From Legionella lytica (lineage in GTDB: Bacteria; Pseudomonadota; Gammaproteobacteria; Legionellales; Legionellaceae), in contig NZ_CP071527.1 in NCBI RefSeq assembly GCF_023921225.1, forward strand, positions 508,501-572,500: 64,000 bases of DNA, in the 5' to 3' direction. Of this stretch, positions 24,027 to 33,344 are shown piece by piece (within the stretch, counting starts at the first letter, position 1; the number at the start of each line of letters is the position of its first letter). A model generated the notes under the pieces. It was not told where the DNA came from, did no database searches, and worked only from the letters and a program-made list of their open reading frames with translations. A program made the translations under genes and the position numbers.

Positions 24027-25597
24027 GGGGGGGCATGATGATTTACCTTATAGCCATATTTGCTGGCTGTAGGCGGATTAATAATTCCTGCTATATGTCC
24101 TGAGCCCCCTAAAACAAAGCGTTTTGGGCCGCTCATCAGCTGATAGCCAGTATAGGTGGTTTGCCAGGGGGCAATATGATCTTTTTCAGTCGACAGGAAA
24201 AATGTAGGTACATCAATGGTACTCACATCAATTGGCGTATGATTCAGATGAATTTTGTTTGGCTGTGACAGATTATTATGCAAATACATCCATCGCAAAT
24301 ATTGGGAATGCATGGTTGCGGGCATGTTCGTAGAATCTGAGTTCCAGTATAAAATATCAAAGGGAACCGGGTTTTGCCCACGTAAGTAATTTTTAATAAA
24401 GAACGACCAGACTAAGTCATTGGCTCTTAAGGAGTTAAAGCTGGAAGCCATAAATTTTCCAGCTAAATAGCCTTTAGACTTCATTTCATTTTCCAGCTTG
24501 GCAATTTGTTGTTCATCAATAAACACAGAAATGTCACCGGGGTCGCTGAAATCAATCATGGCTGCTAAGAAGGTTGCGCTGTGAATCGAATCGTCTTTAT
24601 GTGCTTTATTATAAGCAAGAAGCAGCGATAAGAGGGTTCCACCAATACAGAAACCTAAGGTATTGACTTGAGGCACCTGCATTTGCTCTTTGATGACCTT
24701 AATCGCTTCCTGCGGACCTTCCTTTAGATAATCATATAAGCTTTTGTGTGCAAAACTTGAATCAGGATTTACCCAGGAAATAATAAATACGGTAATGCCT
24801 TGTTCTACAGCCCAGCGAATAAATGAATTATGAGGACTTAAGTCTAGGATATAATATTTGTTAATCCAGGGAGGGATAACTAATAGTGGTATTGATTTAA
24901 CTTTGTCGGTTGTAGGCGAATACTGGATTAACTCCATCATTTCATTTCTAAAGACTACTTTTCCAGGAGTAACTGCTAGATTCGTGCCAATCTTGAAGGC
25001 ATCGACATCTGTCATTTTAATCATTAGGCGTGAGGAGCCAACTTCAACGTCAGAGAGTAGATTATGTAATCCATGCAATAAATTTTTGCCGCGGCTTTTT
25101 AGTGTTTCATCCATTAACTGGGGATTTGTATGTACAAAATTTGCTGGAGAGAGCGCATCTAAATATTGTTTCATAAAAAATTTGATGCGTTTAGCGGTAT
25201 TTTTATCTGAATATTCCATTTTTTCAAATAAACCATTCATATGTTGTGTTGCTAAAAGATAGTGTTGGCTTAATAAGTTGAAAAATGGATTATGCAGCCA
25301 ATCTTCTCCACTGAAGCGAGAGTCCGTGATTGGCATTGATTTTCCTTCAAGCCAATGGGCGAATTGGGCTTGGGCCAGATCCATGGCATCTTTCCAATAG
25401 GTTAATTGCATTTCCCATATTTTTTCTGGGTTTTTTAGCATGACTGACATTACATTTTGAAAGTGTTCTGTTAAGTCAATGTATTGATCAATCAAGGATG
25501 ACACATCAAGCGGCTTTTTCTGGATGTCATTAATAATCTGCAGGCTTTTTTCTGCTACAGCATGCATTAAATCGCTAAACTCTCTGTCGTGGGTCAT
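24008..25597 (-). CDS. phaC: class I polyhydroxyalkanoate synthase, frameshifted near its C-terminus
   Basis: Encodes 529 residues. PhaC polymerises hydroxyacyl-CoA into storage polyester on granules, which Legionella uses during its survival phase. The lipase-like box GFCIGG holds the nucleophile Cys317; STEKDHIAPW supplies the Asp and GGSGHIAGIINPP the His. The frame is normal through KYGYKVNHHAPP and then breaks in a run of seven C (24027-24033, coding strand) and ends 6 codons later at PLRSG. The expected last ~55 residues lie in the next frame (23856-24026). This is either a real truncation, slippage-controlled expression or a sequence error. Confidence 0.88.
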   Translation of the reverse strand: MTHDREFSDLMHAVAEKSLQIINDIQKKPLDVSSLIDQYIDLTEHFQNVMSVMLKNPEKIWEMQLTYWKDAMDLAQAQFAHWLEGKSMPITDSRFSGEDWLHNPFFNLLSQHYLLATQHMNGLFEKMEYSDKNTAKRIKFFMKQYLDALSPANFVHTNPQLMDETLKSRGKNLLHGLHNLLSDVEVGSSRLMIKMTDVDAFKIGTNLAVTPGKVVFRNEMMELIQYSPTTDKVKSIPLLVIPPWINKYYILDLSPHNSFIRWAVEQGITVFIISWVNPDSSFAHKSLYDYLKEGPQEAIKVIKEQMQVPQVNTLGFCIGGTLLSLLLAYNKAHKDDSIHSATFLAAMIDFSDPGDISVFIDEQQIAKLENEMKSKGYLAGKFMASSFNSLRANDLVWSFFIKNYLRGQNPVPFDILYWNSDSTNMPATMHSQYLRWMYLHNNLSQPNKIHLNHTPIDVSTIDVPTFFLSTEKDHIAPWQTTYTGYQLMSGPKRFVLGGSGHIAGIINPPTASKYGYKVNHHAPPPLRSG

Positions 25598-25786
25598 TCC
25601 TTAACTCCTGGGACAAATAACATTAATTCTTTATTTTGGAATGTTTATCTAGGATTATCAAGCTGCTGGATAATTTTTTGCAAAATGAGAATGTTTTGAG
25701 GATGGATCGCTATTTAAAAACTTCAGGTATTATTTGTCTACAATAAGTACTAGATGGAAAATAAATGCAACAGAAAGGAGACTCTA

Positions 25787-26062
25787 ATGAAGAAAATATT
25801 TATGCTTTTACTAGGGATAGGCGTTTTTTACTCTGCTTATGCCGCTTGTGGTGATGTTAGTGGGAGTGGAACATATAATAATGGTGTAGGAACGAATACT
25901 AATCCTCCTCCTAATTCACCTCCACCATCTAATCCTAATGCCAGTCCAGCCCTAACTCCTACTCCAAGCAGTGTTCCTGGCGACAATGATGGTTTAGGAA
26001 ATGGAGGGAATACACAAGGGGTTGGTACTGATAAAGGTGGCGGTAACGGCCCAGCCCATTAA
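25787..26062 (+). CDS. small exported Pro/Gly/Asn-rich protein
   Basis: Encodes 91 residues from the ATG at 25787, with AAGGAG at 25775-25780. Signal peptide to about residue 20 (SAYAAC). The mature part is low-complexity: a proline/asparagine stretch (NPPPNSPPPSNPN) and a glycine-rich end (GNGGNTQGVGTDKGGGNGP). A Cys at the start of the mature region could be a lipoprotein site, but the lipobox (AYAAC) is weak. No family recognised. Confidence 0.65.
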   Translation: MKKIFMLLLGIGVFYSAYAACGDVSGSGTYNNGVGTNTNPPPNSPPPSNPNASPALTPTPSSVPGDNDGLGNGGNTQGVGTDKGGGNGPAH

Positions 26063-26070
26063 ATTTGAAC

Positions 26071-26160
26071 GTAGCCTGGATGGAGCGAAAGCGTAATCCG
26101 GGAGCGGAGCTTAAATCAAGCTCTTACCCTGAATTACGACGGCACCTACATCTAGGCTTC
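26071..26160. repeat. imperfect 90-base palindrome
   Basis: Ends GTAGCCTGGATG and CATCTAGGCTTC are inverted copies, with further matching inner blocks (GCGTAATCCGGGAGC and GCTCTTACCCTGAATTACG). It lies between converging genes. Similar pieces occur at 2-38 and 60472-60499, so it is a dispersed repeat. Confidence 0.55.
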
Positions 26161-26165
26161 CTCTG

Positions 26166-27035
26166 TTATTTACGCGCAAAAACTAATAATGACCAGCCAT
26201 TATGATTTTCTTGACTTACCAGCATAAATAGATGCGTGTAGGCTTCGATAAGCAGAGGCGCTTGCTCTTGTAGTATTCCAGACACTACCAGTAGTCCCTC
26301 CGGTTGTAATAATTGCTGAAAACGATCTTTGAGCATCATTAACGGTGCTAACAAGATGTTGGCAATAATTAAATCCACCGGACTCTCCAGTTCCTCAGGA
26401 AAGCTAATGAGGAGTTTATTGGTATCAAGGCCATTAGTCAGTGCATTATTTTGTGTTGCTTGTAGGGCTTGTTGATCAATATCTACTGCATAAACTTCCC
26501 CAGCTCCTAATTTTAATGCCGCTAAGGACAAAATGCCTGAGCCACAGCCATAATCAATAATCGATTTTTGATGCAAGTCTGCTTGTTCTAACCAAGTTAA
26601 ACATAACGAGGTCGTAGGATGAGTTCCTGTTCCAAAGGCTAATCCTGGGTCTAGCATCAAATTAACTGCCTCAGGTTCTGGTGGGACTGACCAGGTTGGG
26701 CAAATCCATAAACGTTGACCAAAGCGTTGTGGTTTAAAGTCATCCATCCACGCACGCTCCCAATCTCTATCCTCGAGTATTTCTAGTGTTAAGACTAATC
26801 CCGGATGCCTTTGAGTTAATTGATCACGCGTATACTGCGCCTGAATTGCCTCAGAAAATAAGGCCTGCATGATTACCTCAGGCCATAAAGGAGTCGTCCC
26901 TGGTTCAGGCTCAAGAACTGGATTATCGTTTTTGTCGGTGAGCATGATCGACAGCGCACCAAACTCTTCCAATTCTTCACTTATTTGCTCTATTTGATCA
27001 ACAGGGCAATGTTCTATTTTTAATTGAAACCACAC
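26166..27035 (-). CDS. prmA: ribosomal protein L11 methyltransferase
   Basis: Encodes 289 residues from a GTG start. PrmA trimethylates L11 using S-adenosylmethionine. An N-terminal substrate-recognition domain (to about 100) precedes a class I methyltransferase domain: PGLAFGTGTHPTTSLCL, then SIIDYGCGSGILSLAALKLGA (SAM binding, about 158-178) and LIIANILLAPLM (the N-I-L-x-x-P catalytic-loop type motif). Last gene of aroQ-accB-accC-prmA, 4 bases after accC. Confidence 0.95.
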   Translation of the reverse strand: MWFQLKIEHCPVDQIEQISEELEEFGALSIMLTDKNDNPVLEPEPGTTPLWPEVIMQALFSEAIQAQYTRDQLTQRHPGLVLTLEILEDRDWERAWMDDFKPQRFGQRLWICPTWSVPPEPEAVNLMLDPGLAFGTGTHPTTSLCLTWLEQADLHQKSIIDYGCGSGILSLAALKLGAGEVYAVDIDQQALQATQNNALTNGLDTNKLLISFPEELESPVDLIIANILLAPLMMLKDRFQQLLQPEGLLVVSGILQEQAPLLIEAYTHLFMLVSQENHNGWSLLVFARK

Positions 27036-27039
27036 AATA

Positions 27040-28380
27040 TTAACCTTTCAACATTTTTTCCAGATAATGAATATTTGCACCACCAGCAACAAATGATTGG
27101 TCGTGGAGAATACGTTGATGCAATTCAATATTCGTTTTGATGCCATCAATAATAATTTCATCTAAGGCATTGCGCATGCGAGCAATAGCTTCCGCCCGTG
27201 TCGCGCCGTAGCTTATGAGTTTCCCTATCATAGAGTCATAATTAGGTGGCACGGTATAGCTGCTGTAAATATGCGAATCAAAACGAATTCCTGGCCCACC
27301 GGGTTGATGCAGTAATTTGATCATCCCTGGAGATGGCATAAAGGTCTTAGCATCTTCTGCATTGATTCGACATTCAATGGCATGACCGCGAAGAGTAATG
27401 TCATCTTGGGTTAAGGTCATTGGAATGTCGCTAGCAATTTTGATTTGTTCTTTAATTAAATCAATGCCCGTAATCATTTCAGTGACGGGATGTTCTACCT
27501 GAATCCGCGTATTCATTTCAATGAAGTAAAAACAACCATCCTGATATAAGAACTCAAAGGTTCCCGCACCACGATATTGTAATTCTTCACAGGCCTTAAT
27601 TACTGCGGCACCAATTTCTTTGCGTAATTCAGGGCTGATGCCTGGAGCAGGAGCTTCTTCGACTACTTTTTGGTGGCGGCGTTGCATGGAGCAGTCGCGC
27701 TCACCTAAATGAATCGCTTTTCCTTTTCCATCCCCCAATACCTGGAACTCAATGTGGCGAGGATTTTCCAGAAATTTTTCCATGTAAACGGTGGCATTGT
27801 TGAATGCTGCTTTCGCCTCACTTCGGGTTAACGCAATCGCTGTTAGCAAATTAGATTCGCTATGAACAACACGCATTCCCCGTCCACCACCACCACCGGC
27901 AGCTTTAATAATCACTGGGTAGCCAATTTTTCGGCCAATTTCCAGATTATGTTGCTCATCATCCCCTAATGGGCCGTCAGAGCCTGGAACGCAGGGAACA
28001 CCTGCCGCTTTCATGGCATGAATCGCAGATACTTTATCGCCCATCATACGAATCGTATCACCACGAGGACCAATAAATTTAAATCCACTTTGTTCGACAA
28101 TGTCTGCAAAATCAGCATTTTCCGATAAAAATCCATAACCGGGGTGTATAGCTACGGCATCGGTGATTTCAGCCGCAGAAATAATCGCTGGAATATTTAG
28201 GTAGCTTTTTTGCGCTGGAGCGGGGCCGATACATACGGTTTCATCTGCAAGCCGCACGTGCAGCAGATCTTTATCCACATCGGAATGCACGGCTACAGTT
28301 TGAATACCAAGTTCTTTACAGGCGCGCAAAATACGAAGCGCAATTTCGCCACGGTTGGCGATAACAATTTTACTGAGCAT
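27040..28380 (-). CDS. accC: acetyl-CoA carboxylase, biotin carboxylase subunit
   Basis: Encodes 446 residues (family about 449). The N-terminal [17 protein letters not shown] domain is followed by an ATP-grasp fold with the glycine-rich loop [14 protein letters not shown], the [23 protein letters not shown] block and [13 protein letters not shown] with active-site Glu/Arg. It carboxylates biotin on AccB, the first step of fatty acid synthesis. Follows accB by 11 bases. Confidence 0.97.
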   Translation of the reverse strand: MLSKIVIANRGEIALRILRACKELGIQTVAVHSDVDKDLLHVRLADETVCIGPAPAQKSYLNIPAIISAAEITDAVAIHPGYGFLSENADFADIVEQSGFKFIGPRGDTIRMMGDKVSAIHAMKAAGVPCVPGSDGPLGDDEQHNLEIGRKIGYPVIIKAAGGGGGRGMRVVHSESNLLTAIALTRSEAKAAFNNATVYMEKFLENPRHIEFQVLGDGKGKAIHLGERDCSMQRRHQKVVEEAPAPGISPELRKEIGAAVIKACEELQYRGAGTFEFLYQDGCFYFIEMNTRIQVEHPVTEMITGIDLIKEQIKIASDIPMTLTQDDITLRGHAIECRINAEDAKTFMPSPGMIKLLHQPGGPGIRFDSHIYSSYTVPPNYDSMIGKLISYGATRAEAIARMRNALDEIIIDGIKTNIELHQRILHDQSFVAGGANIHYLEKMLKG

Positions 28381-28391
28381 TAGTGCACCTC

Positions 28392-28853
28392 TTATTCAAT
28401 AACAAACAAGACTTGGTCATATTCAACCGGTTCGCCATTTGCTACTAATATCTCAACAATCTTACCTGCGCGGTCGGCCTCAATTTCGTTAAACATTTTC
28501 ATTGCTTCAACAATACAGAGCACATCACCAACTTTAACTGATTGGCCAACAGTAATAAAAGGAGGACTTTCAGGCGATGGAGAAGTGTACATGGTTCCTA
28601 CCATAGGTGAGCGCACTTTGTGGCCTGAACTTATCGCTGCAGCAGGTTTGCTTTCTGTTGCTGCACTCGCTGCGGGGGCAATCGCTTCAACACGAGGTGC
28701 TGGAGCAGAAACATAATGAACGGCAGGTGCTTCAACAGGAGCGTTGTTGTAACGGCTTAGTCTTAAAGACTCTTCACCTTCTTTTATTTCAATTTCAGAA
28801 ATACCAGTTTCTTCTAATAATTCGATTAGTTTTTTTATTTTACGAATATCCAT
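28392..28853 (-). CDS. accB: acetyl-CoA carboxylase, biotin carboxyl carrier protein
   Basis: Encodes 153 residues: an N-terminal helical part ([17 protein letters not shown]), an Ala/Pro-rich linker (about 38-75) and a C-terminal biotinyl domain with [13 protein letters not shown], biotin on Lys119. Its ATG overlaps the aroQ stop (TAATG), so translation is likely coupled. Confidence 0.97.
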   Translation of the reverse strand: MDIRKIKKLIELLEETGISEIEIKEGEESLRLSRYNNAPVEAPAVHYVSAPAPRVEAIAPAASAATESKPAAAISSGHKVRSPMVGTMYTSPSPESPPFITVGQSVKVGDVLCIVEAMKMFNEIEADRAGKIVEILVANGEPVEYDQVLFVIE

Positions 28854-29302
28854 TATTTGGTTCTCTCTAATTCTTCGATAATTGAGGTTAATGCAAGCGA
28901 ATACCCTTGTACACCCAACCCACTGATGGTGCCTTTGGCAATATCAGAGAAGTATGAGTGATGACGAAAAGCTTCGCGGGAATAAATGTTACTAAGGTGT
29001 ACTTCAATAAACGGTATGGCAACTGCACTTAGTGCATCTCGCAAGGCGACACTTGTGTGTGTATAACCTGCGGGGTTGAATATAATGTAATCAATCTTGC
29101 CAGCAACTGCTTGTTGAATCACATTGATTAACTCTCCTTCAGAATTGCTTTGATAGCAAGATAGCGCCACCCCTGCGCGAGTTGCCTCTTGAGTTAAACG
29201 AGAATTGATCTGATCTAACGAGAGAACACCGTAGATATGGGGTTCTCTAGTTCCCAGAAGATTTAGATTGGGGCCATGCAAGACCAGAATTTTTTTCATC
29301 AT
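28853..29302 (-). CDS. aroQ: type II 3-dehydroquinate dehydratase
   Basis: Encodes 149 residues, the usual length. It dehydrates 3-dehydroquinate in the shikimate pathway. Seen are [15 protein letters not shown] at the start, [33 protein letters not shown] and the late [19 protein letters not shown] block with the active-site His. First gene of the operon with accBC, a common gammaproteobacterial arrangement. Confidence 0.96.
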   Translation of the reverse strand: MMKKILVLHGPNLNLLGTREPHIYGVLSLDQINSRLTQEATRAGVALSCYQSNSEGELINVIQQAVAGKIDYIIFNPAGYTHTSVALRDALSAVAIPFIEVHLSNIYSREAFRHHSYFSDIAKGTISGLGVQGYSLALTSIIEELERTK

Positions 29303-29714
29303 TCCGTAATTATAGAATAATTTTTGGCAAATTTTGCCTTATCTTTATGTAATTGTCTATATCCAAGAGGATCTCGGCATGTTCTCCGCACGTTAGTTTA
29401 GTTTTTCCTGCATAAAGCTCAACGGGGGAGGAGGGCAAATTTTCTTAATCAAACACAAATGCATTTAGTATTTTCAAAAACAATAAAATTGTGCTAGCTT
29501 GGATGAGTTTGTTGAGCTGTAGCGGTTTTATTCCTATAAAAACATATTTGTGCGCCATAAATAGGGTGACGTTTTTTAGGATTTATCACTTTTTCGGTGT
29601 GACTCGCCCTCGAAGCTAACAAGTTATTCCATGGCTTGGATTTTCAGGACGATTATTGGTTTTGAAGGAGAGTTACTTTTATATGTAGTAGAGTTGCAAT
29701 TAAGGAGTTAATTT
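29303..29714. promoter_or_regulatory. 412-base upstream region of proA
   Basis: Long AT-rich gap between divergent aroQ and proA, so both promoters lie here. AGGAG at 29703-29707 is the proA ribosome binding site with 7-base spacing. I see no clear riboswitch, operator or repeat. The length leaves room for a regulated promoter or a long leader. Confidence 0.4.
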
Positions 29715-31328
29715 ATGCATCATAATTACTATTTGTCGCCTTTAGCTGTTGCTTTAGCTTTAGGGATCGCTTCACCTGTGCGCGCTGCAGAGCCAATGCC
29801 TTTAAATCAGGCATCAATTGCTCAATTAAAACAAAAGTTTTCGCTGGCTACTCAAGGTGCCTCTGTTACCACTGATAGTTTAAGTTTTGTAAGAGAACAT
29901 ACTGATCGTAATAAAATGACCCACGTACGTATGCAGCAACAATATGCAGGATTTCCTGTGCATGGTGGTTATGCGATCCTTCATAGTGCTTATCCAGCAA
30001 AATCACTAGGACAAGCACAAGCTAATGTTACGATGAATGGTGTTGTTTACCAAGGTTTACAATCTGAATTAGGCAAACCGGAAGCTTCCTTTATTAAAAA
30101 TGCTCCTGTTGCTTTAGAGCAATTTAAAGCTCAATACGCAGGTAATGAATTAAGTGAAGAGCAAGTTGCTCCAATGGTTTATATTGATGACAAGCATCAA
30201 GCGCATTGGGCATATAAGGTCAGTGTTTTTGTAACTTATAAAGATAAAATTCCTGCTCGCCCAACAGCAATTATTGATGCGAAAACGCACAAGCCATTTG
30301 TTCAATGGAATGATGTGAAGACTGCAAAATCAGCAGCTAAAGGTTTTGGTTTTGGTGGCAACCACAAAACAGGTGAGTATAAGTATGATGGTAGTGAGTT
30401 CCCCTATTTAGAATTAACTCGTGATGACAGTGCCGCTGCCTGCTTCATGGAAAATACTGATGTTAAAGTTATCGATATGCTCCATAAGTACAGTGCAAAA
30501 ACCAAAGCAATGAAGTTTGATTGTCCTGCGAATGACTCAGGCATTTACATGACGGGTTATAAAGCGGATGGTTATGATCGTGATAATGGCGCTGCCTCAC
30601 CAACAAATGATGCGCTTTATGCAGGTTATGTAATCAAGCACATGTACCATGATTGGTATGGTGTAGAAGCATTAACTAAGTCTGATGGTTCGCCAATGCA
30701 ATTAGTAATGCGTGTACATTATGGCCAAGGTTATGAAAATGCTTACTGGGATGGTCGTCAAATGACGTTTGGTGATGGTGATACGATGATGTATCCATTA
30801 GTATCTCTTGGGGTTGGTGGTCATGAAATCAGCCATGGCTTCACTGAGCAGCATTCTAACCTTGAGTACTATGGTCAGTCTGGTGGTATGAACGAATCAT
30901 TCTCTGACATGGCAGCACAAGCAGCTGAGTATTATTCTGTAGGAAAAAATACTTGGAGTATTGGTGGTGAGATCATGAAAGAAGACAGTGGTTATGATGC
31001 GCTACGTTATATGGATGTACCAAGCCGTGATGGTGCTTCTATCGACTCTGCTGATGAATATTATGGTGGTTTAGACGTTCACTACTCTAGTGGTGTGTAT
31101 AACCGTTTATTCTATCTGATGTCTACTACCCAAGGTTGGAATGCTCGTTTAGCCTTTGACGTAATGGTTAAAGCTAATATGGATTACTGGACGCCTTATT
31201 CAACGTTTGATGAGGGTGCTTGTGGTGTGATTAAGGCAGCATCTGATTTAGGCTATTCTGTTGATGATGTGAAAGCAGCACTAAAAACAGTTGCAGTTAA
31301 TTACTCTCGTTGTACTTCTAACCATTAA
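29715..31328 (+). CDS. proA: zinc metalloprotease ProA/Msp (peptidase M4)
   Basis: Encodes 537 residues: signal peptide (to about residue 24, VRAA), a FTP/PepSY-type propeptide (about 25-205), then the mature thermolysin-like protease. The zinc site GGHEISHGFTEQHSN gives H370, E371 and H374, with the third ligand Glu394 in GMNESFSD. DVHYSSGVYNRLFY and the catalytic His region near the C-terminus follow. ProA is the major secreted protease of Legionella, exported by the Lsp type II system, cytolytic and able to degrade many host proteins. A strong terminator follows. Confidence 0.96.
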   Translation: MHHNYYLSPLAVALALGIASPVRAAEPMPLNQASIAQLKQKFSLATQGASVTTDSLSFVREHTDRNKMTHVRMQQQYAGFPVHGGYAILHSAYPAKSLGQAQANVTMNGVVYQGLQSELGKPEASFIKNAPVALEQFKAQYAGNELSEEQVAPMVYIDDKHQAHWAYKVSVFVTYKDKIPARPTAIIDAKTHKPFVQWNDVKTAKSAAKGFGFGGNHKTGEYKYDGSEFPYLELTRDDSAAACFMENTDVKVIDMLHKYSAKTKAMKFDCPANDSGIYMTGYKADGYDRDNGAASPTNDALYAGYVIKHMYHDWYGVEALTKSDGSPMQLVMRVHYGQGYENAYWDGRQMTFGDGDTMMYPLVSLGVGGHEISHGFTEQHSNLEYYGQSGGMNESFSDMAAQAAEYYSVGKNTWSIGGEIMKEDSGYDALRYMDVPSRDGASIDSADEYYGGLDVHYSSGVYNRLFYLMSTTQGWNARLAFDVMVKANMDYWTPYSTFDEGACGVIKAASDLGYSVDDVKAALKTVAVNYSRCTSNH

Positions 31329-31337
31329 TTAATTTGC

Positions 31338-31380
31338 AAAAAAAAGGCCTAAGAAGCTTCTTCGCTCTTAGGCCTTTTTT
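31338..31380 (+). terminator. rho-independent terminator of proA
   Basis: A-rich arm and GGCCTAAGA pair with TCTTAGGCC and a T6 tail: a perfect 14-bp stem (31341-31354 with 31366-31379) and 11-base loop. The A/T flanks make it potentially bidirectional, serving the convergent hydrolase gene too. Confidence 0.92.
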
Positions 31381-31411
31381 ATTAATTAATATCGGTAAAA
31401 TAGTGAGCCTG

Positions 31412-31423
31412 GTTGCTTGCAAC
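31412..31423. repeat. copy of the GTTGCAAGCAAC repeat (reverse orientation)
   Basis: GTTGCTTGCAAC within GGTTGC..GCAACC. Reverse complement of the motif at 23747 and 38263, with matching flank (AGGCT on the other strand). Confidence 0.55.
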
Positions 31424-31444
31424 CAATCCGATAGTTCTCAACAT

Positions 31445-32281
31445 TTATTTATAAAATTCAACCAACATTTTCCCAATAAGTTCAGGCTTTTCCATATGAA
31501 TATGATGACCGCCTGCTAACCGTTCCACCACCATGTTTTTCACGTATTTAATACGGTTTTCCATTATTTCCGCATCAAAGGCAAATCCTTCATCGCTTAA
31601 CAATAAATGAGTTTTGGTGTTGATATTTTGCAAACAAGAGAGTACTTGTTCTTCCGTCATACGCAGTGGGGTTGGGGCAATTAAGCGTTGATCATGACGC
31701 CAATAAAAACGTCCTTCTTTTTCTATTAAACCTCGTTCACAAAGAGTTCGCGCAATCTCTATAGAGACATAACCTTTCTGCGAGCGCGTTAAGGCCGCAC
31801 TTTCAAATTGCTCATAGCCTTTGGGGAGGCGATGTGCGTGGCTAATAAATTTGGCGTATTCTGTTAATTGATTGCATGCTGTTTTTGCAGGAGCTGAAAA
31901 AGGTCCTAAAGCTTCAATTAGATAAAGGGAATGTAATCGCTCTGGGGCGACACCAGCCATTAAGCTGCCCATGCACGCACCCATTGAATGACCTAATAGA
32001 TGTACTTTGTCTAGTTTTAGGGCCTTAATTATTTCGATAAGAATAAAAATACCATCAAAAAAATGATAATTGCATCCCGGTGGGAGATGAGAAGAAAGCC
32101 CATGGCCTGGAAAATCAACGGCAATTAAGTAAAAATCGTTTTGCAAGTACGAAGCCAGAGGGGCGAAACTGTTGGCATTATCCAACCAGCCATGTAAGGC
32201 GAGAATGGGGGGATTTCGGGGATTTCCCCATGTTTTCCCTGCAATTGAAAATCCTGGGATAGTGAGCGTAATTTCTTGCAT
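31445..32281 (-). CDS. alpha/beta hydrolase
   Basis: Encodes 278 residues with the alpha/beta hydrolase core. LHGWLDNANSF gives the oxyanion HG motif, LIAVDFPGHGLSSH follows, the nucleophile elbow is LLGHSMGACMGSL (Ser near residue 98), and the late LAGGHHIHMEKPELI supplies the catalytic His. It resembles serine hydrolase-like (SERHL) and MenH-type esterases; substrate unknown. No signal peptide. Converges with proA. Confidence 0.85.
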   Translation of the reverse strand: MQEITLTIPGFSIAGKTWGNPRNPPILALHGWLDNANSFAPLASYLQNDFYLIAVDFPGHGLSSHLPPGCNYHFFDGIFILIEIIKALKLDKVHLLGHSMGACMGSLMAGVAPERLHSLYLIEALGPFSAPAKTACNQLTEYAKFISHAHRLPKGYEQFESAALTRSQKGYVSIEIARTLCERGLIEKEGRFYWRHDQRLIAPTPLRMTEEQVLSCLQNINTKTHLLLSDEGFAFDAEIMENRIKYVKNMVVERLAGGHHIHMEKPELIGKMLVEFYK

Positions 32282-32496
32282 ATTCTATTTATTGGGCCTG
32301 TAACAAGTCATGATTCAAGTATAAACTAAAAGTGAGCGCGGGGTTAATCTGTTGTTTTAAAGAAAAAAAATAAATGATTTTTGTACAAATAATGGCGACG
32401 TTAGTGTTTTTTTTCTCCAATTTAATGATATGCTTAATAAGAACTTTAGCTAATTTTTATTAACAGAAAAAGTTTTATATTTGGAAGGGTGAAGTA

Positions 32497-33288
32497 ATGC
32501 AGCAAGAAGCGCATAGCGTGTCCTTGATAACATATAACATCCATAAAGGCTTTGGAGTTGGAGCCATTCGTTTCTTGCTTCCCAAAATGCGTGAAGCAAT
32601 TACCAGTTTGAATCCTGATTTTGTTTTTTTACAAGAAGTTCAGGGTGAACATCGAAAACGGAAAAAACGAATTGATGCTTGGCCTGATTCCACGCAATGT
32701 GAGTACATCGCTGAAAATATCTGGCCTCATTATGCCTATGCTAAAAATGCAGTATATCAATCAGGGCATCATGGAAATGCTATTTTAAGTAAATATGCAT
32801 TTAAAGAGGTCGAGAATATTAATTTAACCAATATACGACGTGCTTCTCGAGGTATTTTGCATGCACAATTGGAAGTAAGTGGTGTAATGGTTCATTTGTT
32901 ATGCGTGCATTTAGGTCTTTTTAAACGAGAGCGTATGGAGCAATCTACTGCTTTAATGCAGCGGATTAAAGAAGTAGTGCCTTCTCACGAGCCGTTGCTG
33001 ATGGCCGGAGATTTTAATGATTGGCGCAAGGTGCTGTCTCAGCCTTTAGCCGAGGATTTAAATGTGGAGGAGGCCTTTATTTCTTTAGAAGGGCAACATG
33101 CCCGCTCTTTTCCCGCGATTCGCCCCGCACTTTGTGTCGACCGAGTTTATTTCCGTGGTATGCGAGTACAAGAGGTTGCTTGTTTGCAGGGAAAACCATG
33201 GCGAATGCTCTCTGATCATTTACCGCTTTACGCACGTTTTGAGTTGATAGAGACTGTGCAACAACAGCAATTTAAGCAAAAATCGTAG
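32497..33288 (+). CDS. endonuclease/exonuclease/phosphatase family protein
   Basis: Encodes 263 residues of the EEP (DNase I-like) fold: SLITYNIHKGFGVG (Asn ligand), VFLQEVQGE (Glu metal ligand), HLGLF, LMAGDFNDWR (catalytic Asp/Asn) and LSDHLPLYAR (Asp-His pair). The family covers phosphodiesterases acting on nucleic acids, phosphoinositides or sphingomyelin. No signal peptide is apparent. It is close to bacterial YbhP/YafD-like members; substrate cannot be assigned. Confidence 0.85.
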   Translation: MQQEAHSVSLITYNIHKGFGVGAIRFLLPKMREAITSLNPDFVFLQEVQGEHRKRKKRIDAWPDSTQCEYIAENIWPHYAYAKNAVYQSGHHGNAILSKYAFKEVENINLTNIRRASRGILHAQLEVSGVMVHLLCVHLGLFKRERMEQSTALMQRIKEVVPSHEPLLMAGDFNDWRKVLSQPLAEDLNVEEAFISLEGQHARSFPAIRPALCVDRVYFRGMRVQEVACLQGKPWRMLSDHLPLYARFELIETVQQQQFKQKS

Positions 33289-33344
33289 CTTTGATTCTGC
33301 TTGGCATATCAAGGTTATCCCTGACTTAAGGTGGATTTAATAAC

